Assembly: GCF_000406945.1 (NCBI RefSeq)
Contig: NZ_KE136354.1
Span: 2,530,000-2,593,999, forward strand
Direction: 5' to 3'
Source: Enterococcus dispar ATCC 51266
Lineage (GTDB): Bacteria; Bacillota; Bacilli; Lactobacillales; Enterococcaceae
Length of the DNA: 64,000 bases
Part shown: one piece after another, positions 48,654 through 57,612 of the stretch
Layout of the letters: every line of letters starts with the position of its first letter
Position numbering within the stretch: position 1 is the stretch's first letter
Translations under genes and position numbers: made by a program
Notes under the pieces: generated by a model
Databases searched by the model: none
What the model was told of the DNA's origin: nothing
Seen by the model: only the letters and a program-made list of their open reading frames with translations

Positions 48654-49082
48654 TTCCTTCTTCCTTTCAAAAGCAGATTTTTATGTTGCAGTTAAAAGTA
48701 ATGACTTGCACGCCGGCTAACAAATGCAAATTTTCACAATTTCACTGCTAACGCTTTCATCATACGCAAGCATTTTCTAAAAAAAAACAAACTTTCTTAA
48801 AAGAAACACGAAAAAAACAATTTAACCAATCAAATCTTATCGGCGGCTTAAAAAGTTATTAATAAATTCTTAACGAGGCGCAAATGCTTTTAAATCAACG
48901 TTCTAAAGCGTTTTTAATAAAAAAGTAGATTTTGAAACAGCAAAAGAACAATTTAATCAAGAAGCAAAACTTCTCAAGAAAGCAAATCATTCTATAATGA
49001 GGATGTTGTCAATTTGGAACCTTAAATTTTTAAAATTATTTGTAGCCGCGAAGATTTAAGCTGAAAAGAAAGGAGTGAGTCG
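48654..49082. promoter_or_regulatory. Divergent control region of the citrate locus
   Basis: A 429-nt AT-rich region between citH and oadH. TGCTAACGCTTTCA (48746-48759) matches 12 of 14 positions of the catabolite-responsive element consensus, close to citH; CTAAAGCGTTTTTA (48903-48916) is a weaker match. Towards oadH a perfect TATAAT lies at 48993-48998 without a recognisable -35, as expected for a promoter needing an activator such as CitO. The CitO sites themselves could not be defined. Confidence 0.6.
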
Positions 49083-49400
49083 ATGGGATTATGGGATTTT
49101 TTTCGACAGAAAAAATCAGAAGAGCAAGTACCGGTTTCTGAGTTTTCAGTAGAAGAAAAGGAAACATCACAATGGCAGGAAGTACCCGCTTATATTGAAA
49201 CAGATTCAAAAAATTATGAACGGGTTAGCGTAATTGCTTCGGCTATTATGGCTGGTGAACAAACGGATAGTCAATTTGTTGTGAAAAAAATTTTGGAACG
49301 CAACCCTGAGGCCAAACTCGTATCCATTATCGCAGCGAGTGTCGCTGCAGGTGAAAGCCCAGACAGTCAATTGACTGTCAAAAAAATCATGAAAAAATAA
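49083..49400 (+). CDS. oadH: OadH-like small subunit of oxaloacetate decarboxylase locus
   Basis: A soluble protein of 105 residues, first gene of the oad-cit operon, in the position of oadH of E. faecalis. After a charged N-terminus (MGLWDFFRQKK) and a glutamate-rich linker it holds two copies of a 26-residue unit (residues 48-73 and 80-105) that agree at 14 positions, each with the pattern VSxIA...AGE..DSQ..VKKI. Such short repeats recall small delta-type subunits of sodium-pumping decarboxylases; the function is not established. AAAGGAG lies seven bases before the ATG. Confidence 0.75.
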   Translation: MGLWDFFRQKKSEEQVPVSEFSVEEKETSQWQEVPAYIETDSKNYERVSVIASAIMAGEQTDSQFVVKKILERNPEAKLVSIIAASVAAGESPDSQLTVKKIMKK

Positions 49401-49420
49401 AGACAAAGAGGAGAATGATG

Positions 49421-49795
49421 ATGTTACGTAAATTCAAAATTACAATTGATGGAACAGAATATTTAGTTGAAATGGAAGAAATCGGTGGGGTACCACAACC
49501 TGCAGCACCCGTTGCTACACCACAACAGCCAGTAGCACCAGCACCAACGGCTACCGTTGCCCCAGTCGCTACACCAGCAAGTGCAGACGCTATGACAGCG
49601 CCAATGCCTGGAACGATTTTGAAAGTTTTGGTAAACGTGGGAGATGAAGTTCAAGAAAATCAACCAGTGATGATTTTAGAAGCGATGAAGATGGAAAATG
49701 AAGTTGTGGCACCAAAAGCTGGTAAAGTGACAGGAATTCATGTGACGCAAGGTCAAATGGTTAACCCTGGTGAAGCATTAATCACATTTGGATAA
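49421..49795 (+). CDS. oadD: Biotin carboxyl carrier protein of oxaloacetate decarboxylase
   Basis: A protein of 124 residues: a short N-terminal part (MLRKFKITIDGTEYLVEMEE), a flexible linker rich in P, A, T and V (about 25-57), and a biotinyl domain with EAMKMEN, biotin on Lys90. It carries CO2 from the OadA active site to OadB. In many bacteria this domain is fused to OadA; here it is separate. Three ATGs in a row occur; the third (49421) is best spaced from AGAGGAG. Confidence 0.92.
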   Translation: MLRKFKITIDGTEYLVEMEEIGGVPQPAAPVATPQQPVAPAPTATVAPVATPASADAMTAPMPGTILKVLVNVGDEVQENQPVMILEAMKMENEVVAPKAGKVTGIHVTQGQMVNPGEALITFG

Positions 49796-49836
49796 AACTT
49801 TTTAGAAATGAAAATTTGAGATAGGAAGTGAACGCA

Positions 49837-50952
49837 GTGGAAACTCTTTTAGAAGGAATTATTGGTATGGGGCAAGAGCCGGGAAGAATTATTATGATGC
49901 TCATCGGCGGGTTGTTGATGTACCTGGGTATAAAAAAAGAATATGAACCAACATTATTGGTGCCAATGGGTTTAGGAACAATTTTAGTTAACTTTCCCAA
50001 TTCAGGTGTTTTACAAGCCGGCGGCGAGGCGGGGCCTTTCCAAGTTTTGTTTGATGCCGGTATCAGTACAGAATTATTCCCATTACTATTATTTATCGGA
50101 ATCGGAGCCATGATTGACTTTGGCCCATTACTACAAAATCCATTCTTGCTATTATTTGGAGCTGCGGCTCAATTTGGTATTTTCTTTACTGTCATCGTGG
50201 CAGTATTACTTGGATTTGATATTAACGATGCGGCTTCAATTGGAATTATCGGTGCTGCCGATGGCCCAACTTCAATCTTCGTTGCCAATACGTTGAATTC
50301 AAAATACATGGGGGCAATTATGGTAGCCGCTTATTCTTATATGGCCTTAGTACCAATTATTCAACCCGTGGCTATTAAAGCTGTTACAACGAAAAAAGAA
50401 CGTCAAATTCGGATGACTTATCATGCCGGCGCAGTCTCACAAACAGCAAAAATTTTATTCCCAATCGTAATTACCATCGTGGCAGGTTTAATTGCACCAG
50501 TATCATTACCTTTAGTTGGATTCTTAATGTTTGGTAACTTGTTACGTGAATGTGGCGTTTTAGACCGCTTATCGGTTTCCGCACAAAATGAGTTAGTTAA
50601 CTTGGTTAGTATTTTGCTTGGTTTAACAATTTCTGTAAAAATGCAAGCTCATGATTTCTTAAAAGTAGATACTTTAATCGTTATTGGTTTAGGGTTAGTG
50701 GCTTTTGTTATGGATTCTATTGGCGGCGTATTATTTGCAAAAATTTTAAACTTATTCAGAAAAGAAAAAGTAAACCCAATGATTGGTGCAGCCGGTATTT
50801 CAGCATTCCCAATGTCAAGTCGGGTTATTCAAAAAATGGCGACAGAAGAAGATCCGCAAAATTTCATTTTGATGCATGCAGCAGGTGCAAATGTCTCTGG
50901 TCAGATAGCTTCTGTTATTGCAGGTGGTCTATTATTAGCGCTATTAACATAA
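49837..50952 (+). CDS. oadB: Sodium-pumping oxaloacetate decarboxylase beta subunit
   Basis: Membrane subunit of 371 residues that decarboxylates carboxybiotin and exports sodium. About nine membrane segments are visible; the key motif is NDAASIGIIGAADGPTSIF with the essential aspartate in DGPT, and a late GANVSGQIAS matches the sodium-site region. The GTG at 49837 is preceded by AGGAAG at good distance; the GTG at 49828 overlaps that site. It is followed by the tiny OadG-like gene. Confidence 0.95.
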   Translation: METLLEGIIGMGQEPGRIIMMLIGGLLMYLGIKKEYEPTLLVPMGLGTILVNFPNSGVLQAGGEAGPFQVLFDAGISTELFPLLLFIGIGAMIDFGPLLQNPFLLLFGAAAQFGIFFTVIVAVLLGFDINDAASIGIIGAADGPTSIFVANTLNSKYMGAIMVAAYSYMALVPIIQPVAIKAVTTKKERQIRMTYHAGAVSQTAKILFPIVITIVAGLIAPVSLPLVGFLMFGNLLRECGVLDRLSVSAQNELVNLVSILLGLTISVKMQAHDFLKVDTLIVIGLGLVAFVMDSIGGVLFAKILNLFRKEKVNPMIGAAGISAFPMSSRVIQKMATEEDPQNFILMHAAGANVSGQIASVIAGGLLLALLT

Positions 50953-50993
50953 TCATTTGAAGACAACAGCATGGGATGAAAAGGAGGATAATT

Positions 50994-51116
50994 ATGTTTG
51001 AAGATTTAAAAATTGCGTTTGAACTATTAGGTTTTGGTTGGGGTGGCGTGTTTGTCGTAATCTTGATTATTTACGCAGCTTCACAAATATTGGCGAAATT
51101 ATTTCCGCCAAAATAA
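50994..51116 (+). CDS. OadG-like small membrane subunit, 40 residues
   Basis: A 40-codon gene, MFEDLKIAFELLGFGWGGVF then VVILIIYAASQILAKLFPPK. It has AAAGGAGGA directly upstream, one membrane helix (about 13-33) with a glycine-rich start, and a basic C-terminal tail. Position between oadB and citC and the GxGGVF pattern suggest a much shortened gamma subunit (OadG), which normally is about twice as long and holds the pump together. It resembles what is annotated elsewhere as an OadG-related small transporter subunit. Identification is by context and pattern. Confidence 0.75.
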   Translation: MFEDLKIAFELLGFGWGGVFVVILIIYAASQILAKLFPPK

Positions 51117-51138
51117 AAAAGTAATCGGGTGAGAAAAG

Positions 51139-52134
51139 ATGTTAACGCTAAAAAGACTCTGGTTGATTCAAGATGTAAAAGACCATGATCAGTGGAGTGA
51201 GTTTTTAAAAGCTGGTGGTCTACACCCCGAAGATGACGCAAGCTATACAGTCGGTATTTATGACGGCGAAAAATTGATTGCAACGGGTTCTCTATCAGAC
51301 AACATCATAAAGTATTTGTTAGTTTGTAAAAACTATCAATCTGAAAACTTACTGACGCAAATTATTGTTCATTTGATTGATCGTTTGCATGAAGAAGATA
51401 TTTTTCATTACTTTGTTTATACAAAACCAGATAAAGAAGTGATTTTTCGTTCTTTAGGATTTAAGAAAATCATGAGTACCAAAGAAGTATTATTTATGGA
51501 ACAAGGAGAACCGGGCTTTGATGACTACTTGAGTTATATTGCGCGTTTTGATCATCCAGGTGAGAACGGAAGTATCGTGATGAATGCCAATCCCTTTACC
51601 TTGGGCCATAAATATTTAGTAGAACAAGCACGTAAAGTTTGTGATCATGTTTATGTTTTTGTTGTCTCTGAAGAAAAATCTGAGTTTTCTAGTCCTGAAC
51701 GTTTTGCCTTAGTAAAAGCCGGTTTAAAGGAATTTGACGATGTGACAGTTTTACCAGCTAGGGATTACATGGTTTCATCTTTAACTTTTCCAGCTTATTT
51801 CTTGAAGGATCGTGCCGAGTTAAATGTAGCTAGCGTTCAAGCCCGTTTAGATGCAACGCTTTTTAAAAAACGAATTGCTCCTGTTTTGCATATAAAAAAA
51901 CGCTTCGTTGGGGAAGAGCCATATTCAAAAGTAACCAATGTTTACAATGAAGCGATGGAAGAAGTCTTTAGTCCGGATCTGTCACTGACTATCTTGCCTC
52001 GGCTAGAAATTGAAGGTGAAATCGTTAGCGCCACCAAAGTACGACAAGCACTCCGAGAACATAATGAGTCTCTTGTCCAATCCTTTTTGCCGGATACCGT
52101 TTTTGCTTACTTAAAAGAGAAAAATAAAATTTGA
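51139..52134 (+). CDS. citC: [Citrate (pro-3S)-lyase] ligase CitC
   Basis: Enzyme of 331 residues that acetylates the thiol of the citrate lyase prosthetic group, switching the lyase on. The N-terminal part is a GNAT-like domain (about 1-130), and the C-terminal part a nucleotidylyltransferase with [17 protein letters not shown] (HxGH-like motif) and [12 protein letters not shown]. It is 22 nt after the OadG-like gene and one base before the citD region. Confidence 0.94.
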   Translation: MLTLKRLWLIQDVKDHDQWSEFLKAGGLHPEDDASYTVGIYDGEKLIATGSLSDNIIKYLLVCKNYQSENLLTQIIVHLIDRLHEEDIFHYFVYTKPDKEVIFRSLGFKKIMSTKEVLFMEQGEPGFDDYLSYIARFDHPGENGSIVMNANPFTLGHKYLVEQARKVCDHVYVFVVSEEKSEFSSPERFALVKAGLKEFDDVTVLPARDYMVSSLTFPAYFLKDRAELNVASVQARLDATLFKKRIAPVLHIKKRFVGEEPYSKVTNVYNEAMEEVFSPDLSLTILPRLEIEGEIVSATKVRQALREHNESLVQSFLPDTVFAYLKEKNKI

Positions 52135-52144
52135 GGTGGAAATT

Positions 52145-52453
52145 GTGGAAATCAAAAAAAGTGCAGTAGCTGGTACTGTGGAGTCGAGTGACATTATGGT
52201 AACTGTGGCCCCAAACTCAGAAGAAAAGATTGCAATTGAACTAGATAGTAGTGTTGAAAAGCAATATGGACAAGAAATTCGTGGCTTAATTGCGAGCACG
52301 TTGCAACGTTTGAATGTAACAGCAGCCAAAGTAACAGCGGTTGACAAAGGTGCATTGGATTGTACAATTCAAGCCCGAACACTGACAGCTGTTTATCGTG
52401 CCAGTGAAGTTGCTGAATACGATTGGAAGGAGATTGACTCATGGAACGCTTAA
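52145..52453 (+). CDS. citD: Citrate lyase acyl carrier (gamma) subunit
   Basis: Acyl carrier of 102 residues. The prosthetic group is attached to Ser14 in AGTVESSD, and this numbering supports the GTG at 52145 behind GAGGTGG rather than the GTG at 52136. It carries acetyl and citryl groups between CitF and CitE. The end overlaps citE by 13 nt. Confidence 0.94.
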   Translation: MEIKKSAVAGTVESSDIMVTVAPNSEEKIAIELDSSVEKQYGQEIRGLIASTLQRLNVTAAKVTAVDKGALDCTIQARTLTAVYRASEVAEYDWKEIDSWNA

Positions 52454-53328
52454 GAAGAACAATGATGTTTGTACCCGGAGCTAATGCTGCGATGTTAAGA
52501 GATGCCCCTTTATACGGAGCGGATTCCATTATGTTTGACTTAGAAGATGCGGTTTCTTTAAAGGAAAAAGATTCGGCTCGTACATTGGTCCACTTTGCTT
52601 TGAAAACATTTGATTATAGCAGCGTTGAAACAGTCGTCCGAATTAATAGTTTAGACACAGTTGGCGTCCAAGACATTGCCGCAATGGTTTTAGCTGGTGT
52701 CAATGTTATTCGTCTGCCAAAAACAGAAACTGCGCAAGATATTGTAGATGTAGATGTTGAGATTACAAAAGTAGAAAAAGTAAATGGGATTGCCGTTGGT
52801 ACTACCAAAATGATGGCGGCCATTGAATCTGCTGAAGGTGTATTAAACGCAAGAGAAATCGCAAAAGCCTCGACACGTTTAATTGGGATTGCCTTAGGGG
52901 CAGAAGACTATGTTACCAATATGCGTACCCGACGTTATCCAGACGGACAAGAATTATTCTTTGCCCGTAGTTTTATCCTGCATTCTGCCAGAGCAGCTGG
53001 TATTGCAGCGATTGATACGGTGTATTCCGATGTGGATAATGAAGCAGGTTTCTTAAAAGAAGTGGAAATGATCAAACAGCTTGGTTTTGATGGCAAATCA
53101 GTCATTAATCCGCGCCAAATTCCACTTGTCAATAAAGTATACGCACCAACTGAAAAAGAAATTCAAAACGCAAAAGAAGTCATTTGGGGCATTAAAGAAG
53201 CCGAAGCCAAAGGATCTGGCGTTATTTCAGTGAACGGGAAAATGGTAGATAAACCTATCGTAGAACGGGCAGAACGTGTTATTGCGTTAGCAAAAGCTGC
53301 CAAGTTGATTTCCGAGGAGGATATTTAA
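52441..53328 (+). CDS. citE: Citrate lyase beta subunit (citryl-ACP lyase)
   Basis: Enzyme of 295 residues with a TIM-barrel fold that splits citryl-ACP to oxaloacetate and acetyl-ACP. Visible motifs are [27 protein letters not shown] with metal ligands, VIRLPKTE and [13 protein letters not shown]. The ATG lies inside the end of citD with AAGGAG upstream. citF follows after one base. Confidence 0.96.
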   Translation: MERLRRTMMFVPGANAAMLRDAPLYGADSIMFDLEDAVSLKEKDSARTLVHFALKTFDYSSVETVVRINSLDTVGVQDIAAMVLAGVNVIRLPKTETAQDIVDVDVEITKVEKVNGIAVGTTKMMAAIESAEGVLNAREIAKASTRLIGIALGAEDYVTNMRTRRYPDGQELFFARSFILHSARAAGIAAIDTVYSDVDNEAGFLKEVEMIKQLGFDGKSVINPRQIPLVNKVYAPTEKEIQNAKEVIWGIKEAEAKGSGVISVNGKMVDKPIVERAERVIALAKAAKLISEEDI

Positions 53329-53329
53329 A

Positions 53330-54862
53330 ATGACAACAAATAAATTAGGTCGCGAAATTCCAACACAATTTGCTGAACAATACGGCGTTTTTGAAGGGGA
53401 ATTAGCCAACATCAAAGAATATCAAGAATCGAGTCGTAAAATCAAACCCGTTAAACCGAGAGATACTAAATTATTAGGAAGTATTCGTGAAGCGATTGAA
53501 AAAACGGGCTTAAAAGACGGTATGACGATTTCTTTTCACCATCATTTTCGTGAAGGCGATTTTGTTATGAATCTGGTTTTAGCAGAAATTGCCAAAATGG
53601 GAATTAAAAATTTATCGATTGCACCAAGTTCCATTGCGAACGTTCATGAACCGTTGATTGATCACATCAAAAATGGTGTGGTAACAAATATTACTTCCAG
53701 TGGTTTGCGCGATAAAGTCGGCGCAGCTATTTCAGAAGGCATTATGGAAAATCCAGTTGTGATTCGTTCCCATGGCGGTCGTGCACGGGCGATTGCCGCT
53801 GGTGATGTGCATATTGATGTAGCTTTTTTAGGTGCCCCAAGTTCTGATGAATATGGAAATGCCAATGGGACTGTGGGTAAAGCAACCTGTGGTTCTTTAG
53901 GTTATGCGATGATCGATGCCAAATATGCTGATCAAGTAGTAATTATTACAGATACTTTAATGCCATATCCTAATACACCAATCAGTATTCCTCAAACGGA
54001 TGTTGACTACGTAGTGGAAGTCGATGCCATCGGAGATCCAAATGGGATTGCCAAAGGCGCTACTCGTTTTACGAAAAATCCTAAAGAATTATTAATTGCT
54101 GAATATGCGGCAAAAGTAATTACAAATTCACCATACTATAAAGAAGGTTTTTCTTTCCAAACAGGTACTGGTGGTGCAGCATTAGCTGTTTCCCGTTTCA
54201 TGAGAGAAGCAATGCTTAAAGATGGTATTAAAGCTAGTTTTGCACTAGGCGGTATTACCAATGCGATGGTGGAATTACTAGAAGAAGGTCTAGTTGAAAA
54301 AATTATCGATGTACAAGATTTTGATCATCCTTCTGCTATCTCATTAGGAAAAAATGCAAACCACTATGAAATTGACGCCAACATGTATGCTTCACCATTG
54401 AGTAAAGGTGCTGTTATTAACCAACTTGATACAGCAATTTTATCAGCACTAGAAATTGATACAGATTTTAATGTGAATGTGATTACTGGTTCTGATGGTG
54501 TAATTCGTGGCGCTTCAGGAGGGCACTCTGATACTTCAATGGCATGTAAAATGAGTCTTGTCATCGCGCCCATTATTCGCGGACGGATTGCAACCATTGT
54601 TGATAAAGTGAATACGATTGTAACGCCGGGGTCAAGTATTGATGTAGTAGTCACTGAAATTGGTATTGCGATTAATCCTGCGCGAGAAGATTTAATGGAA
54701 CACTTCAAAAAACTAGATGTACCGCAATTTACTATTGAAGAATTAAAAGAAAAAGCCTATAGCATCGTCGGCAAACCACAACCGATTCAATATGGCGATA
54801 AAGTCGTTGCTTTAATTGAATACCGTGATGGTTCAATCATCGATGTGGTCAAAAATGTCTAA
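53330..54862 (+). CDS. citF: Citrate lyase alpha subunit (citrate:acetyl-ACP transferase)
   Basis: Enzyme of 510 residues that exchanges acetyl for citryl on the acyl carrier. It shows MTISFHHHFREGDFVMNLVL, RSHGGRARAIAAGDVHIDVAF, and the C-terminal VTEIGIAINPAREDL, all typical of CitF. It is preceded by GAGGAGGATA within citE. citX begins inside its last codons. Confidence 0.96.
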   Translation: MTTNKLGREIPTQFAEQYGVFEGELANIKEYQESSRKIKPVKPRDTKLLGSIREAIEKTGLKDGMTISFHHHFREGDFVMNLVLAEIAKMGIKNLSIAPSSIANVHEPLIDHIKNGVVTNITSSGLRDKVGAAISEGIMENPVVIRSHGGRARAIAAGDVHIDVAFLGAPSSDEYGNANGTVGKATCGSLGYAMIDAKYADQVVIITDTLMPYPNTPISIPQTDVDYVVEVDAIGDPNGIAKGATRFTKNPKELLIAEYAAKVITNSPYYKEGFSFQTGTGGAALAVSRFMREAMLKDGIKASFALGGITNAMVELLEEGLVEKIIDVQDFDHPSAISLGKNANHYEIDANMYASPLSKGAVINQLDTAILSALEIDTDFNVNVITGSDGVIRGASGGHSDTSMACKMSLVIAPIIRGRIATIVDKVNTIVTPGSSIDVVVTEIGIAINPAREDLMEHFKKLDVPQFTIEELKEKAYSIVGKPQPIQYGDKVVALIEYRDGSIIDVVKNV

Positions 54863-55391
54863 TTATTTTCAAGGCGAAGTTGTTATCCTGCCAGAAATGT
54901 TAGCTGCTCGGGAACAAAGAGTCGCACTGCAACAAGCACTACTAGCTAAATGTCCCCAGGCAAGTTTGCTTTCAGCTACAATGAATATTCCTGGGCCAGT
55001 TAAAAATACGCTAGCTTTGGAAAAAGTATTCATTGCTCTGGTTGAGACAATTCGCAAAGAATTAAAAGATTTTTTTATTATTGAAACGAATTATTTTTCG
55101 CGTAAAACCGGTTTGGAGTTTTTTTTGTTAGCAGAAATTTCACCGGAACTATTAAAAAGAAAAATGATCGCAATCGAAGAAAAACATCCACAAGGTCGGT
55201 TAGTTGATTTAGATGTTTTGTGGCTAAAAGACCAAAAAATACAGTCAATTAGTCGACAAGATATAGGCTTTCCTGCTAGAAGATGTCTTATTTGCAATAA
55301 AGACGCCAAGGTCTGTGGGCGGGCTAGAACACATACGATTGAAGAAATGCAAACGAAGATCATAAATATAATTGAACAAGGAAAGGAGTAG
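54855..55391 (+). CDS. citX: Apo-citrate lyase phosphoribosyl-dephospho-CoA transferase CitX
   Basis: Protein of 178 residues, MSNYFQGEVVILPEMLAARE, that transfers the prosthetic group made by CitG to Ser14 of CitD. Conserved features are MNIPGPVKN, GRLVDLDVL and a cysteine-rich end (RRCLICNKDAKVCGRARTH). The ATG at 54855 overlaps citF by eight bases; an earlier in-frame start at 54816 lies deeper inside citF and is less likely. Confidence 0.92.
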   Translation: MSNYFQGEVVILPEMLAAREQRVALQQALLAKCPQASLLSATMNIPGPVKNTLALEKVFIALVETIRKELKDFFIIETNYFSRKTGLEFFLLAEISPELLKRKMIAIEEKHPQGRLVDLDVLWLKDQKIQSISRQDIGFPARRCLICNKDAKVCGRARTHTIEEMQTKIINIIEQGKE

Positions 55392-55395
55392 TGGA

Positions 55396-56790
55396 ATGAC
55401 CAAACAAATTCGTTTTATGGAAACGGTCTTGCGGGATGGGCAACAAAGTCAAATTGCAACCCGAATGTCCACAGAAGATATGTTACCAATCATCAAAACA
55501 ATGGATGAAGCCGGCTTTCATTCATTGGAGATGTGGGGAGGAGCAACCTTTGATTCTTGCCTCCGTTTTTTAAATGAAGATCCATGGGAAAGATTGCGAC
55601 GCATACGCAAAGAAGTAAAAAATACGAAATTACAAATGTTATTACGGGGACAAAATCTCTTGGGGTATAAAAACTATGCAGATGATGTCGTAAGAGAATT
55701 TGTGATGAAATCAGTTGAAAATGGCATTGATATTGTCCGTGTTTTCGATGCTTTAAATGATACGCGTAACTTAAAGACTGCAATTGAAGCTTGTAAAGAA
55801 GCTGGCGGACACTGCCAAACAGCCATTTCTTACACTACCAGTGATTTTCATACTGTTGATTACTTTGTCGGTTTAGCCAAAGAGATGGCAGAACTTGGTG
55901 CAGATTCGATTTGCATTAAAGACATGGCGGGCGTTTTAACACCTGCTACTGGTTTTGAATTAGTTAGTCGCATTAAAGATAGTATTGCATTACCATTAGA
56001 AGTTCATACCCATGCCACGAGTGGTATTTCTGAAATGACCTATTTAAAAGTGGCCGAAGCAGGTGCAGATATTATTGATACTGCCATTTCATCATTTTCC
56101 GGTGGGACAAGTCAACCGGCTACAGAATCTGTAGCCATTGCATTATCTGGATTAGGTTTTGACACAGGTTTGAAAATGGATAAGTTGGAAGAAATCGCCA
56201 ATTATTTTAATCCAATTCGCGATCATTTCCGCAATGAAGGCGTATTAAATCCCAAAGTAAAAGATACCGAACCAAAAACTTTAATTTACCAAGTGCCAGG
56301 GGGGATGTTATCCAATCTCTTAAGTCAATTGACCGAACAAGGCAATGCTGATAAATATGATGAAGTTTTAGCTGAAGTACCAAAAGTACGGGCCGACTTA
56401 GGCTTCCCACCGCTTGTGACACCACTGTCGCAAATGGTTGGAACCCAGGCATTAATGAATATTTTAGCTGGGGAACGTTACAAGATGGTACCAAACGAAA
56501 TCAAAGATTATGTGCGAGGGCTTTATGGTAAACCACCCGTTGCTATTAAAGCTGCCATTAAAGAAAAAATCATTGGGGATGAAACGGTTATTACCCAACG
56601 TCCGGCTGATTTATTAGCACCGCAACTACCAGCATTTGAAGCAGAAATTAAACAATACGCAAAATCAACAGAAGACGTATTAAGTTATGCTGTCTTTCCT
56701 CAGCAAGCTAAAGATTTCCTGGGGCGTCGTGAAGATCCATTTTATGATGTGCCTTTGCAAACTGTAAATGTAAAAATTGAAATTCAATAA
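55396..56790 (+). CDS. oadA: Oxaloacetate decarboxylase alpha subunit (carboxyltransferase)
   Basis: Enzyme of 464 residues that moves the carboxyl group from oxaloacetate to biotin on OadD, giving pyruvate. It has the DRE-TIM start METVLRDGQQSQIATRM, the lysine in CIKDMAGVLTP and the metal ligands in HTHATSG. It ends without a biotinyl domain, which is encoded separately by oadD. AAGGAG (55383-55388) selects the ATG at 55396. A terminator follows. No citM (malic enzyme-like) gene is present after it, unlike the E. faecalis locus. Confidence 0.95.
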   Translation: MTKQIRFMETVLRDGQQSQIATRMSTEDMLPIIKTMDEAGFHSLEMWGGATFDSCLRFLNEDPWERLRRIRKEVKNTKLQMLLRGQNLLGYKNYADDVVREFVMKSVENGIDIVRVFDALNDTRNLKTAIEACKEAGGHCQTAISYTTSDFHTVDYFVGLAKEMAELGADSICIKDMAGVLTPATGFELVSRIKDSIALPLEVHTHATSGISEMTYLKVAEAGADIIDTAISSFSGGTSQPATESVAIALSGLGFDTGLKMDKLEEIANYFNPIRDHFRNEGVLNPKVKDTEPKTLIYQVPGGMLSNLLSQLTEQGNADKYDEVLAEVPKVRADLGFPPLVTPLSQMVGTQALMNILAGERYKMVPNEIKDYVRGLYGKPPVAIKAAIKEKIIGDETVITQRPADLLAPQLPAFEAEIKQYAKSTEDVLSYAVFPQQAKDFLGRREDPFYDVPLQTVNVKIEIQ

Positions 56791-56798
56791 GCTAGTTT

Positions 56799-56841
56799 AA
56801 AAAGCTGTAAAAATCAAAAAAAGATTTTTACAGCTTTTTTT
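56799..56841 (+). terminator. Terminator of the oad-cit operon
   Basis: AAAAAGCTGTAAAAATC and GATTTTTACAGCTTTTT form a 17-base stem followed by T residues. Confidence 0.92.
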
Positions 56842-57141
56842 GTAGGCCAAGAGATTATATGGTTTTTACAAGGGGAAGAACAATCCACTTTTCTTTATGG
56901 CTAAGACATGCAGAAAATCTTCGGGGAAAATTCAAAAATTTATTTCTGATAAAGAGTATCAAAAGCTGAATTTCTGATGTTTTCCCAGGAGCTTCCCGCT
57001 GCCTTTAGCTTTTCTTATAAGGAATAGCGAGGTGAATGTCAGAAAACTAACTTTAACTGGAATTTTCTGCTGGCTATCTTCTGAGGAATCCTTGTTATAT
57101 ACTAAAGTTAAGAACCAATTGTGTAAAAAAGGAGTAGAAAC
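56842..57141. other. Gap without a supported gene
   Basis: About 300 nt between the citrate terminator and the first GNAT gene. A TATACT at 57098-57103 could be its -10, with a poor -35. TTTCTGAT occurs twice. A minus-strand frame of 73 codons (56959-57180) has no known relatives and overlaps the GNAT start. Nothing else is clear. Confidence 0.4.
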
Positions 57142-57597
57142 TTGAAGATAAATAAATTTGATATTCTCACCCCCGCCCACTGGGAGTTGTTATTAGATGC
57201 AGATCCTGCCGAAAAATTAGTCAAAGAATATACTAGTCGTAGCACATGTTTTGAACTCCGCCAAAATGATGAACTGGCAGGTGTTATTGTTTTATTACCT
57301 ACTAGGCCAGAAACTGTTGAAATTATGAATTTGGCAGTTGCCAAAAATTTTCGTGGCCAAAAGCTAGCCCAAACATTGTTGCATTATGTTCTTGACTGGA
57401 GTAAGCAGTCTGGTTTTCGTAGAGTAGAAATCGGGACTGGATCAACGGGTGTGCAACAACTTTATTTGTACCAAAAATGTGGTTTTCGCATGACGCATAT
57501 TGAGCATGATTTTTTCTTGCACCATTATGAAGAAGAAATTATTGAAAATGGGCTCGTTTTAAAAGATATGGTTCGTTTAGCTCAAGATTTATTTTGA
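57142..57597 (+). CDS. GNAT family N-acetyltransferase
   Basis: A protein of 151 residues. The acetyl-CoA-binding motif A is seen as VAKNFRGQKLAQTLLHYVLD (about residues 71-90), followed by the C-terminal strand with LYLYQKCGFRMTHIEHDFF. The start is TTG behind AAAGGAG. Substrate unknown; the family includes acetylators of small molecules and protein N-termini. The next acetyltransferase gene starts 15 nt downstream. Confidence 0.87.
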   Translation: MKINKFDILTPAHWELLLDADPAEKLVKEYTSRSTCFELRQNDELAGVIVLLPTRPETVEIMNLAVAKNFRGQKLAQTLLHYVLDWSKQSGFRRVEIGTGSTGVQQLYLYQKCGFRMTHIEHDFFLHHYEEEIIENGLVLKDMVRLAQDLF

Positions 57598-57612
57598 AAG
57601 GAGTGAAAAGTT

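Noticed and set aside
48903-48916. Second cre site near oadH
   Set aside because: CTAAAGCGTTTTTA misses three consensus positions, so it is only mentioned as weak and not listed as a separate feature.
56959-57180. 73-codon minus-strand frame between the citrate operon and the first GNAT gene
   Set aside because: No binding site, no family features, overlaps the GNAT start.
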